Below are positions 25,261-32,362 of a stretch of DNA of 64,000 nt, piece after piece. Under the pieces are notes generated by a model. It was not told where the DNA came from. It saw nothing but the letters and a program-made list of their open reading frames with translations, and did no database searches. Positions within the stretch are counted from its first letter, which is position 1. Every line of letters begins with the position of its first letter. Made by a program: the position numbers and the translations under genes. Source of the DNA: Hymenobacter sp. APR13 (GTDB taxonomy: Bacteria > Bacteroidota > Bacteroidia > Cytophagales > Hymenobacteraceae); NCBI RefSeq assembly GCF_000737515.1, contig NZ_CP006587.1, forward strand, positions 3,715,001-3,779,000, in the 5' to 3' direction.

Positions 25261-26283
25261 ATGAATTCATTTACCTACCACCGCGCGACGGCCGTTGAGG
25301 ATGCCGTGCGGGACCAGGCCAGCCACCAGGGCTCGGCCTACATCGGGGGCGGCACCAACCTCATCGACCTGATGAAGGAAAACGTGGAGCGCCCCACCCA
25401 CCTCGTGAGCGTGGCCAAGCTGCCGCTGGCTGCCATCGAAAGCCTGCCCGACGGCGGCCTGCGCCTGGGCGCCATGGCCACCAACGCCGACACGGCCTGG
25501 AACGAGGACGTGAAAAACCGCTACCCGCTGCTCAACCAGGCCATTCTGGCCGGCGCCTCGCCCCAGCTGCGCAACGCGGCCACCAACGGCGGCAACCTCA
25601 TGCAGCGCACCCGCTGCTTGTATTTCTACGACCTGGCCACGCCTTGCAACAAGCGTGAGCCGGGCACCGGCTGCTCGGCCATCGGGGGCTTCAACCGCAT
25701 TCATGCCATTCTGGGCGCCAGTGAGCATTGCATTGCCACCCACCCGTCGGATATGTGCGTGGCCCTGGCGGCGCTGGCTCCTACGGTGCGCGTGAGCGGG
25801 CCCAACGGCGAACGGAGCATTGCCTTCGACGACTTCCACCGCCTGCCCGAAAATCAGCCCGAGAAAGACAACACCCTGGCTTCCGGCGAGCTGATCATCA
25901 GCCTCGACCTGCCCGAGAAAGGCTTTGAGAAGAACTTCAGCTACCTGAAGCTGCGCGACCGGACCAGCTACGCCTTCGCCCTGATTTCGGTGGCGGTAGG
26001 GCTGGAGCTGGAAGGCGGCACCATTAAGGACGCCCGCCTGGCGCTGGGCGGCGTGGCCCACAAGCCCTGGCGCGACCAGAAGGCCGAAGCCATGCTGAAA
26101 GGCCAGCCCGCCACCGAGGATACCTTCCGCCGCGTGGCCGCCCAGGTGGTGGCCGACGCCAAAGGCCAGGGCTCCAACGACTTCAAGATTGCGCTGGCCC
26201 AGCGCGCCATCGTGCGGGCCCTCAAGCAGGCCGCCGACGGCTCGCAGAAGGCTTCCGACGTATTTCAGAACTCCAATCCCTAA
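25261..26283 (+). CDS. Molybdenum oxidoreductase, FAD subunit (YagS/PaoB type)
   Basis: A 340-residue FAD-binding subunit of the CO dehydrogenase/xanthine dehydrogenase medium-chain family. The FAD site is seen in IGGGTNLIDLMKENVERP and GASPQLRNAATNGGNLMQRTRC. The insert LYFYDLATPCNKREPGTGCSAIGG, with its extra cysteines, is the feature that in E. coli PaoB binds an additional [4Fe-4S] cluster. The C-terminal CO_deh_flav_C domain covers about residues 210-330. It takes electrons from the [2Fe-2S] subunit and passes them to an acceptor. It is the middle gene of the operon, five bases from the next gene. Confidence 0.88.
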   Translation: MNSFTYHRATAVEDAVRDQASHQGSAYIGGGTNLIDLMKENVERPTHLVSVAKLPLAAIESLPDGGLRLGAMATNADTAWNEDVKNRYPLLNQAILAGASPQLRNAATNGGNLMQRTRCLYFYDLATPCNKREPGTGCSAIGGFNRIHAILGASEHCIATHPSDMCVALAALAPTVRVSGPNGERSIAFDDFHRLPENQPEKDNTLASGELIISLDLPEKGFEKNFSYLKLRDRTSYAFALISVAVGLELEGGTIKDARLALGGVAHKPWRDQKAEAMLKGQPATEDTFRRVAAQVVADAKGQGSNDFKIALAQRAIVRALKQAADGSQKASDVFQNSNP

Positions 26284-26288
26284 CCCGC

Positions 26289-28520
26289 ATGAGCACCACT
26301 AACTATATCGGCACCGCCACCAGCCGCGTCGACGGGCCGGCCAAGGTGACGGGAACGGCCACCTACGCCGCCGAGTACCACCTGCCCAACATGGCGTATG
26401 CCTACGTGGTGAGCAGCCCCATTGCCAAGGGCAAAATCACGAAGATCCACGCCGACGAGGTGCTGGCGCTGCCCGGCGTTATTCAGGTGTTTTCGCACGA
26501 GAACGTGCCCTCCGTGGCCTGGCTCGACAAGAAGCACAAGGATCTGGTAGCGCCCGGCGGCTCGCCGTTCCGGGCTCTGCAGGACCCCGAAATCCAGTTC
26601 AGCCAGCAGCCGGTGGCCCTCGTGGTGGCCGACTCTTTTGAGCTGGCCCGCTACGCGGCCTCGGTGCTGCGCATCGAGTACGACGAAGAAAAGCACGAAA
26701 CCAACCTCGAAACCCAGCGCGCCAAAGGCTACGAGCCGGGCAGCGGCAAAACCGGCTTCCAGCCGCCGCCGCCGCCCCGCGGCAACCCCGACAAAGCCTG
26801 GGGTGCCGCCGAGCACCGCATGGAGGCCGAGTACGTGCACGGCACCCAGCACCACAACCCCATGGAGCTGTTCAGCACCACGGTGGAGTGGCGCGGCGAA
26901 GGCCAGATTACGGCCTACGACAAAACCCAGGGCGTTTTCAACGTGAAGAACTACCTGGTGGGCGTTTTCGGCCTGAAGAAGGACGACGTGCGCGTGGTGA
27001 ATGAGTACATGGGCGGCGGCTTCGGCGCGGGCCTGCGGCCGCAGTACTCGGTGTACCTGGCCGTGCTGGCCTCGCTGGAGTTGCGCCGCTCGGTGCGCCT
27101 CACGCTCACGCGCCAGCAGATGTTCAGCTTCGGCCACCGGCCCCACGTGCTCCAGACCGTGAAGCTGGCCACCAACCCCGATGGCACGCTGGCCGCCCTG
27201 CAGCACCATGCCCTCCACGAAACCTCTCACTTCGAGGACTACACCGAGAATGTGGTGAACTGGAGCGGCATGCTCTACCAGTGCGAAAACGTGAAGCTGG
27301 GCTACCAGATTGCCAAGCTCGACGTATTTACGCCTCTCGATATGCGCGCCCCCGGCGCCGCCTCGGGCAGCATTGCGCTGGAAGTGGCCATGGACGAAAT
27401 GGCCTACGCCGCCGGCCTCGACCCGTTGGAGTTCCGCCTGCGCAACTACGCCGACCGCGACCAGAACGTAGATAAGCCCTTCTCCAGCAAGAAGCTGCGC
27501 GAATGCTACCACCAGGCCGCCGCCAAGTTCGGCTGGGACCAGCGCAGCCAGGAGCCGCGCTCCATGCGCGACGGCAAGATGCTGGTGGGCTGGGGCATGG
27601 CCGGTGGCGTCTGGGATGCCACCCAGCAGAAATCGGCCGCCAAAGCCTCCATCACGGCCGATGGCAAGCTGACGGTGCTGAGCGGCGCCGGCGAAAACGG
27701 CGCCGGCACTTACACCATCATGACGCAGATTGCGGCCGAAACCCTGGGCCTGCCCCTGGAAGCCGTATCCTTCAAGCTCGGCGACACCGACCAGCCCGAA
27801 GCCCCGCTGCAGGGCGGCTCCTGGACGGCAGCCTCCGTGGGAACGGCCATCCAGAGCGTGTGCCAGGACCTGGCCGGCAAAATCCTGAAGCTGGCCCAGA
27901 AGCAGGACGACTCCCCGCTCAAGGACGCCAAGTTCGAGGACGTGGAGTTCCTCAACGGCCAGATTCGCCTCCGCGCCGACCACAACCAGTCCGTAGTAAT
28001 CCGCGACGTGCTGCAGGCCAGCGGGGAAGCCAAAGTGGAAGCCGATGGCTCTACGATGCCCAACATGCTCAAGCAGAAGCAGTACTCGCTGCACGCCCAC
28101 AACGCCGTGTTTGTGGAAGTGAAGGTAGACGAGGACCTGGGCACGGTGCACGTGACGCGGGTGGTGAATGCCATTGCCGCCGGCCGCATCATCAACCTCA
28201 AAACGGCCCGCTCGCAGGTGTTGGGCTCGGTCGTGTGGGGCATCGGGGCGGCTCTGATGGAGGAAACCGTGATGGACCACAAGTTCGGGCGCTACATGAA
28301 CCACAACTTTGCCGAGTACCACGTGCCCGTCAACGCCGACATTCACGACATCGACGTCATCTTCGTGGATGAGGAAGACGATGTGGTGAACCCGTTGGGC
28401 GCCAAAGGCATCGGGGAAGTAGGCATGCTGGGGGTAGCCGCCGCCGTGGCCAACGCCATCCACCACGCCACCGGCAAGCGCGTCCGCGACCTGCCAATTA
28501 CGATTGACAAGCTGCTGTAA
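26289..28520 (+). CDS. Molybdenum oxidoreductase, molybdopterin-binding subunit (YagR/PaoC type)
   Basis: A 743-residue catalytic subunit that binds the molybdenum cofactor. The N-terminal aldehyde oxidase a/b hammerhead domain (ATSRVDGPAKVTGTATYAAEY) is followed by the cofactor-binding domains (EYMGGGFGAGLRPQY; QGGSWTAASVGTAIQ). The C-terminal GAKGIGEVGMLGVAAAVANAI holds the conserved glutamate that activates the substrate water. The substrate is probably an aldehyde or an N-heterocycle; the YagTSR/PaoABC type favours aromatic aldehydes. No PaoD-like cofactor-insertion chaperone is visible nearby. A strong terminator follows 40 bases after the stop. Confidence 0.9.
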   Translation: MSTTNYIGTATSRVDGPAKVTGTATYAAEYHLPNMAYAYVVSSPIAKGKITKIHADEVLALPGVIQVFSHENVPSVAWLDKKHKDLVAPGGSPFRALQDPEIQFSQQPVALVVADSFELARYAASVLRIEYDEEKHETNLETQRAKGYEPGSGKTGFQPPPPPRGNPDKAWGAAEHRMEAEYVHGTQHHNPMELFSTTVEWRGEGQITAYDKTQGVFNVKNYLVGVFGLKKDDVRVVNEYMGGGFGAGLRPQYSVYLAVLASLELRRSVRLTLTRQQMFSFGHRPHVLQTVKLATNPDGTLAALQHHALHETSHFEDYTENVVNWSGMLYQCENVKLGYQIAKLDVFTPLDMRAPGAASGSIALEVAMDEMAYAAGLDPLEFRLRNYADRDQNVDKPFSSKKLRECYHQAAAKFGWDQRSQEPRSMRDGKMLVGWGMAGGVWDATQQKSAAKASITADGKLTVLSGAGENGAGTYTIMTQIAAETLGLPLEAVSFKLGDTDQPEAPLQGGSWTAASVGTAIQSVCQDLAGKILKLAQKQDDSPLKDAKFEDVEFLNGQIRLRADHNQSVVIRDVLQASGEAKVEADGSTMPNMLKQKQYSLHAHNAVFVEVKVDEDLGTVHVTRVVNAIAAGRIINLKTARSQVLGSVVWGIGAALMEETVMDHKFGRYMNHNFAEYHVPVNADIHDIDVIFVDEEDDVVNPLGAKGIGEVGMLGVAAAVANAIHHATGKRVRDLPITIDKLL

Positions 28521-28560
28521 CGAAGTGTAGCATAGGCTTCAGCCTGTGCCGTCAGCCGCA

Positions 28561-28603
28561 AAAAAAAACGCCCCGCAACCAGATGGTTGCGGGGCGTTTT
28601 TTT
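28561..28603 (+). terminator. Intrinsic terminator of the molybdenum oxidoreductase operon
   Basis: AACGCCCCGCAACC-AGAT-GGTTGCGGGGCGTT is flanked by A-rich and T-rich runs, so it can work from both sides. A second, shorter hairpin of similar sequence follows at 28654-28680. Confidence 0.9.
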
Positions 28604-28653
28604 GTGTGAACTACAAGCTGCAGTAACCGCCGCCGCTTGCCGTAACGCAAACC

Positions 28654-28680
28654 GCCCCGTAACCGTGAGGTTGCGGGGCA
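28654..28680. terminator. Second related hairpin
   Basis: GCCCCGTAACC-GTGA-GGTTGCGGGGC repeats the stem of the terminator 50 bases upstream, with one G-T pair. Looks like a duplicated terminator; it has no strong T-run. It marks the left border of the AT-rich TIR gene segment. Confidence 0.5.
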
Positions 28681-28715
28681 GATTTGTGAGTGGAAAAAAA
28701 ATGTGTCTTGAGCAC

Positions 28716-29603
28716 TCAGATGACAAGATTCATATCAATCTTGTATCCGCTACTTCTAAGCTCTTTAGCAAGACTTAGTTTCCAATCATTTGCCATTGAT
28801 ATGTAAACTACACCAGAAATGTCATTAGGGGTCTCAATATTCCCTTTTACCAAAGCACATACATTATTTCTGCCTATTTTACCAATTAAAAAACCATGCT
28901 CAAAAACGACATTTTGACGTGCCCTAGATTGAAGATTTTCTGCATCTTCTTTACTTGCTCCAACATCGCAAGGTGTATATAATACTATGCCGAATCCTAC
29001 ATTAGAATGAGCTTCGATTTTCTCTATAATTGTTCTTCCAGAGCTTGCTTGCTCATGAAGAATTATTGGGTTTAGCCCTAATTTCTCTATAAATCGTGCG
29101 GTTTCAATTTTGGCTAATTCATCATGGCCATGTACTATGAAAACCTTATTTAGGTCAGCTGTTGCATTTATAGAAATTGACTCTTTCTTATCTACTGAGT
29201 CGGATGATGATTTTATTAATTTGACTTTTTGATGTAAGTTCTCAAGATTATTTACTTTGCTTTCAATTTTTGCAATTTGTCCTTGCAAAATTTGATTTTC
29301 AGTTGGCGGTGGAGCCCCAATACTTCGAATTCGCATGCCGCTCCATTCACCCGCATTATCATACGAGTGCCTATATTCGTTGTACGGAATGTTGAATGAT
29401 TGCTTCAATAATTCCAGATTATAATCGTTCCATGACGAAAAAAAGGTATACAGTGTTTTTGGGTAATTTTGATCATTTTTATTATTCAATATATCTCTTG
29501 CTATTTTGATTCTTTCTTGAAGCTCTTGCGAAAAATGTTCCTTTGATTTAATGAGCACTGTAACCTCATTTTGTTCTGATTGATTATTTCTCTTTGTTGC
29601 CAT
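28716..29603 (-). CDS. TIR-like (PF10137-type) predicted nucleotide-binding protein, candidate defence gene
   Basis: A 295-residue protein. Residues ~150-290 match the TIR-like domain of PF10137 proteins: KVFIVHGHDELAKIETARF, LHEQASSGRTIIEKIE, FGIVLYTPCDVG, RARQNVVFEHGFLIGKIG and NDISGVVYISM. The glutamate of TIIEKIE (E194 or E197) is at the position expected for a TIR NAD-cleaving residue. Residues 1-130 are a different helical part with a probable coiled coil (ILQGQIAKIESKVNNLENL). Related domains are effectors of CBASS and Pycsar phage defence, but no cyclase gene is next to it here. The gene is strongly AT-rich compared with both neighbours and sits in its own ~1-kb AT-rich segment, which suggests recent transfer. 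Solo TIR-like proteins also occur without known function. Confidence 0.75.
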   Translation of the reverse strand: MATKRNNQSEQNEVTVLIKSKEHFSQELQERIKIARDILNNKNDQNYPKTLYTFFSSWNDYNLELLKQSFNIPYNEYRHSYDNAGEWSGMRIRSIGAPPPTENQILQGQIAKIESKVNNLENLHQKVKLIKSSSDSVDKKESISINATADLNKVFIVHGHDELAKIETARFIEKLGLNPIILHEQASSGRTIIEKIEAHSNVGFGIVLYTPCDVGASKEDAENLQSRARQNVVFEHGFLIGKIGRNNVCALVKGNIETPNDISGVVYISMANDWKLSLAKELRSSGYKIDMNLVI

Positions 29604-29694
29604 TTAATCTGTGAATTTAAGTTGCTATTTATTGCAAGGGCAATATAGTCCTCTTTGTATAAAATTTCTGTAAAAGCTAAAACTTACAATAATT

Positions 29695-30861
29695 TTAAAC
29701 TGCCCGCCTTCCCCGCCACAACGCCCACAGCCCCAGCGCCGGGCCGATGGCCAGGGGCAGCAGCAGCAACTGAGGCGGCAGGCGCGGGGCCAGCCAGCCG
29801 GTGAGTTGCACGCTCCCGATGGTCAGGGCAAACCCCAGGCAGTTGACGATGGTCAGGGCCGCGCCGCGCGATTCGGCGGGGGCGTGCCGGGCCACTAGGG
29901 TGGAGAACATGGGCGAGTCGGCCACCACCACCAGCCCCCAGAACGCCAGAAACGCCACCAGCCCCACCACCGAGCCCCCGCCCAGCACCAGCCCCGAAGC
30001 CACACAGCACGCCCCCGACAGCGCCAGCGCCGTGGTGGCTACCCGCGCCGGGCCCAGCCGCCGGGCCAGCAGCCCCGCGCCCACGCAGGCCAGGCTGCCC
30101 CCGCCAATAATGCCGAACGAGAGCAACGGCACCGGCAGCGCCGCCGCCGGGTGCCGCGCCTGAAACGCCTCCAGCACCACCGGCACAAACGCCCAGAACG
30201 CGTACAGCTCCCACATGTGCCCGAAGTAGCCCAGCGCCGCCGCCCGAAACTGCGGCTGCCGGAACCCCGCCAGAAATGCCGTGATGCGGGGCCGCTGCCC
30301 GGGGCGGCGGAAAGGGCCATCGGGCACCAGCAGCAGCAGCGCCACCCCGCCCAGCACCGCCAGCGCCGAGGTAGCGCCCGTGACGTAGTACCACGGCAAG
30401 TGCTCCGTAACGCTACGCAGCAAATGCGGAAACGCCGTGCCCAGCACCAGCGCCCCCACCAGCCAGCCCAGCGAGCGGCCCAAGCCCTCCTGGTAGTAGT
30501 CGGCGGCTATTTTCATGCCCACCGGATAGATGCCGGCCAGGAAAAAGCCCGTCAGGAAGCGGCAGGCCAGCAGCCCTTCGGCCCCGAGGTCGCTCAGGTG
30601 CACGCCCAGGTTGGCCGTGGCCGCCGCCAGCGCACTCACAAAAAACACCCGTGAGGGCGAAAACCGGTCGGCCAGGGCCAGCAGCGCAAACAGCAGCGTG
30701 CCGCTGATGAAGCCCAGCTGCACGGCGCTGGTGAGCGAGGCCACAAAACCGGCCGGCAGCTGAAACCGCGCCGCCAGCTCGGGCGCCACGGCATTGCCGG
30801 CAAACCACAGCGAGGTGCAGCAGAACTGCGCCCCCACAATGGTGGGAAGAGTACGGGACAT
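29695..30861 (-). CDS. MFS transporter
   Basis: A 388-residue major facilitator with 12 expected membrane segments. It starts MSRTLPTIVGAQFCCTSLWFAGNAV and has the loop between segments 2 and 3 (ALADRFSPSRVF), where the MFS motif A arginine/aspartate pattern appears weakly. Charged loops and Gly/Ala-rich helices continue to a basic end (WRGRRAV). The family exchanges small solutes or drugs across the inner membrane using the proton gradient; the substrate is unknown. It stands alone between the AT-rich TIR gene and a repeat-rich gap, with a candidate TACTTTCG element at 30890-30897. Confidence 0.82.
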   Translation of the reverse strand: MSRTLPTIVGAQFCCTSLWFAGNAVAPELAARFQLPAGFVASLTSAVQLGFISGTLLFALLALADRFSPSRVFFVSALAAATANLGVHLSDLGAEGLLACRFLTGFFLAGIYPVGMKIAADYYQEGLGRSLGWLVGALVLGTAFPHLLRSVTEHLPWYYVTGATSALAVLGGVALLLLVPDGPFRRPGQRPRITAFLAGFRQPQFRAAALGYFGHMWELYAFWAFVPVVLEAFQARHPAAALPVPLLSFGIIGGGSLACVGAGLLARRLGPARVATTALALSGACCVASGLVLGGGSVVGLVAFLAFWGLVVVADSPMFSTLVARHAPAESRGAALTIVNCLGFALTIGSVQLTGWLAPRLPPQLLLLPLAIGPALGLWALWRGRRAV

Positions 30862-30889
30862 GAGAGCGGGCGAGAAAGTGGGAGAGCCG

Positions 30890-30897
30890 CGAAAGTA
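30890..30897 (-). promoter_or_regulatory. Candidate -7 element, MFS gene
   Basis: The minus strand reads TACTTTCG, one base off TAnnTTTG, 28 bases before the MFS ATG. The same variant stands before the TSUP gene (46561). Confidence 0.35.
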
Positions 30898-30959
30898 CCC
30901 AAATCGGTCGGTTGCCGCGTTTCTTATCCTACATCAAGTCTCCGCCGTTTCGGGCCGGG

Positions 30960-30967
30960 TACCTTTG
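30960..30967 (+). promoter_or_regulatory. Candidate -7 element upstream of repeats and the dioxygenase gene
   Basis: TACCTTTG on the plus strand. The next plus-strand gene starts only at 31263; two inverted-repeat elements lie in between. Confidence 0.35.
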
Positions 30968-31002
30968 GTGTGTCGAAGCAGGTTAGAACGTCAACTACCG
31001 CC

Positions 31003-31095
31003 CGTCATGCTGAGCCTGTCGAAGCATCTCTACTGCTTCATTGGATTACTACTGCAACGAAGCGGTAGAGATGCTTCGGCAAGCTCAGCATGACG
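31003..31095. repeat. Inverted repeat, CATGCTGAGC family
   Basis: The arm 31003-31039 (CGTCATGCTGAGCCTGTCGA...) is an inverted copy of 31059-31095, with three mismatches in 37 bases and a 19-base spacer. A related element is at 32126-32273. Confidence 0.8.
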
Positions 31096-31133
31096 TTCTT
31101 TTAGCCTGACGTTCAAAATAACTGCCCGAACGG

Positions 31134-31233
31134 TGTAGAGACGCGACACTTCGCGTCTCGTCGTTGCTGACGTTGTTTACCTGACGTAGTTCCAGCTGTT
31201 CAACGACGAGACATGAAGTGTCGCGTCTCTACA
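31134..31233. repeat. Inverted repeat, TGTAGAGACGCG family
   Basis: The arm 31134-31166 (TGTAGAGACGCGACACTTCG...) is an inverted copy of 31201-31233, with two mismatches in 33 bases. Further copies are at 34830-35006. The right arm ends 29 bases before the dioxygenase ATG. Confidence 0.8.
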
Positions 31234-31262
31234 CCCCCGATAACGTCCTCATTATAGCTGCC

Positions 31263-32099
31263 ATGAACTCCCTGCAAGATCTTCACAACACCGCCCGCAG
31301 CTTCCAGACCACCGCAAAAATGCCCGTGCTGTTTGTGGGCCACGGCTCGCCCATGAACGCGCTGGCCGATAACGCCTTCACCCGCACGCTGCACCAGCTG
31401 GGCCTCGATATCCGGAACCGGCAGCCGCCGCGGGCGGTGCTGGTAGTGTCGGCGCACTGGCTCACGCGCGGCACCTTCGTGGGCGTGAACGAGCGGCCGG
31501 ACACCATCCACGACTTCGGCGGCTTCCCCCAGGAGCTGTTTGCTATGCAATACCCCGCGCCCGGCGCCCCCGACGTGGCCCAGGAGGTGCTGCAGGCCCT
31601 GCCCGACGCCCATCCCACCGACGAGTGGGGCCTCGACCACGGCACCTGGACGGTGCTGCACCACGTCTTCCCCGAAGCTGATATTCCGGTGTTCCAGCTC
31701 AGCATCGACTACCACCAGCCGATGACCTACCACGCCGAGCTGGCCCGGCAGCTGCAGTTTCTGCGCCGCCGCGGCGTGCTGATTCTGGGCAGCGGCAACA
31801 TCGTGCACAACCTGCGCCAGAGCATGCCCAAGCTGATGGCCGACGACCCCACACCCTACGCCTGGGCCGCGGAGTTCGACGAGTGGGCCAAGCGCAAAAT
31901 CGACCAGCGCGACTTGCACGCGCTGGCCCATTACCAGCAGGCCGGCGCCAGCGGCCCCCTCGCCGTACCCACCCCCGACCACTACATCCCGCTGCTCTAC
32001 AGCCTGGCCCTGGCCGAGCCCGACGACGACATCCGCCACGCCTACGAAGCCGTGGAATACGGCGGCCTGAGCATGCGCACGTTTGTGGTAGGAGGGTAG
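31263..32099 (+). CDS. Extradiol dioxygenase, YgiD/LigB class (DOPA 4,5-dioxygenase-like)
   Basis: A 278-residue class III extradiol ring-cleavage dioxygenase. Metal ligands are expected in LFVGHGSPMNA (H27), VVSAHWLTRG (H65) and the WGLDHGTWTVLHHVF and GSGNIVHNLR regions. Length and motifs match E. coli YgiD, a zinc enzyme with DOPA 4,5-dioxygenase activity. Whether this copy acts on DOPA or another catechol is unknown. The ATG at 31263 was chosen because the 45 bases upstream in frame lie largely in the palindromic repeat. It stands alone and is followed by another repeat element. Confidence 0.85.
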   Translation: MNSLQDLHNTARSFQTTAKMPVLFVGHGSPMNALADNAFTRTLHQLGLDIRNRQPPRAVLVVSAHWLTRGTFVGVNERPDTIHDFGGFPQELFAMQYPAPGAPDVAQEVLQALPDAHPTDEWGLDHGTWTVLHHVFPEADIPVFQLSIDYHQPMTYHAELARQLQFLRRRGVLILGSGNIVHNLRQSMPKLMADDPTPYAWAAEFDEWAKRKIDQRDLHALAHYQQAGASGPLAVPTPDHYIPLLYSLALAEPDDDIRHAYEAVEYGGLSMRTFVVGG

Positions 32100-32125
32100 A
32101 AGAGGAATTTGGCCTGTGATATACA

Positions 32126-32273
32126 GAACGTCATGCTGAGCTTGCCGAAGCATCTCGCGTGCTGACGTTGCTAAATCGTTAGATGGTAACCGCTCCGTAG
32201 CCCAGGGTTTAAACCCTGGGCTAGTGAAGCAACATCAGCACGCGAGATGCTTCGGCTGCGCCTCTGCATGACG
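32126..32273. repeat. Nested inverted repeat with a perfect 26-bp palindrome inside
   Basis: Outer arms 32126-32170 (GAACGTCATGCTGAGCTTGC...) and 32230-32273 are imperfect inverted copies. The inner palindrome at 32198-32223 (TAGCCCAGGGTTT and its exact complement) is perfect. It looks like one palindromic element inserted into another. Confidence 0.75.
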
Positions 32274-32362
32274 TGCTGTAGTTGACGTTCTTCAGGTCCC
32301 AGGCAACGCCTGCGCCCCAGGCGGCATCTGGCGAAGCACAGGTTTTCTACCTTGTCCTCCCT

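Noticed and set aside
28716..29603. Complete CBASS or Pycsar system
   Set aside because: Only a TIR-like effector-type gene is present; neighbours are a molybdoenzyme operon and an MFS transporter, with no nucleotide cyclase.
30862..31262. CRISPR array
   Set aside because: The repeats are inverted pairs with unequal spacing and belong to different families, not regularly spaced direct repeats. No cas genes are present.
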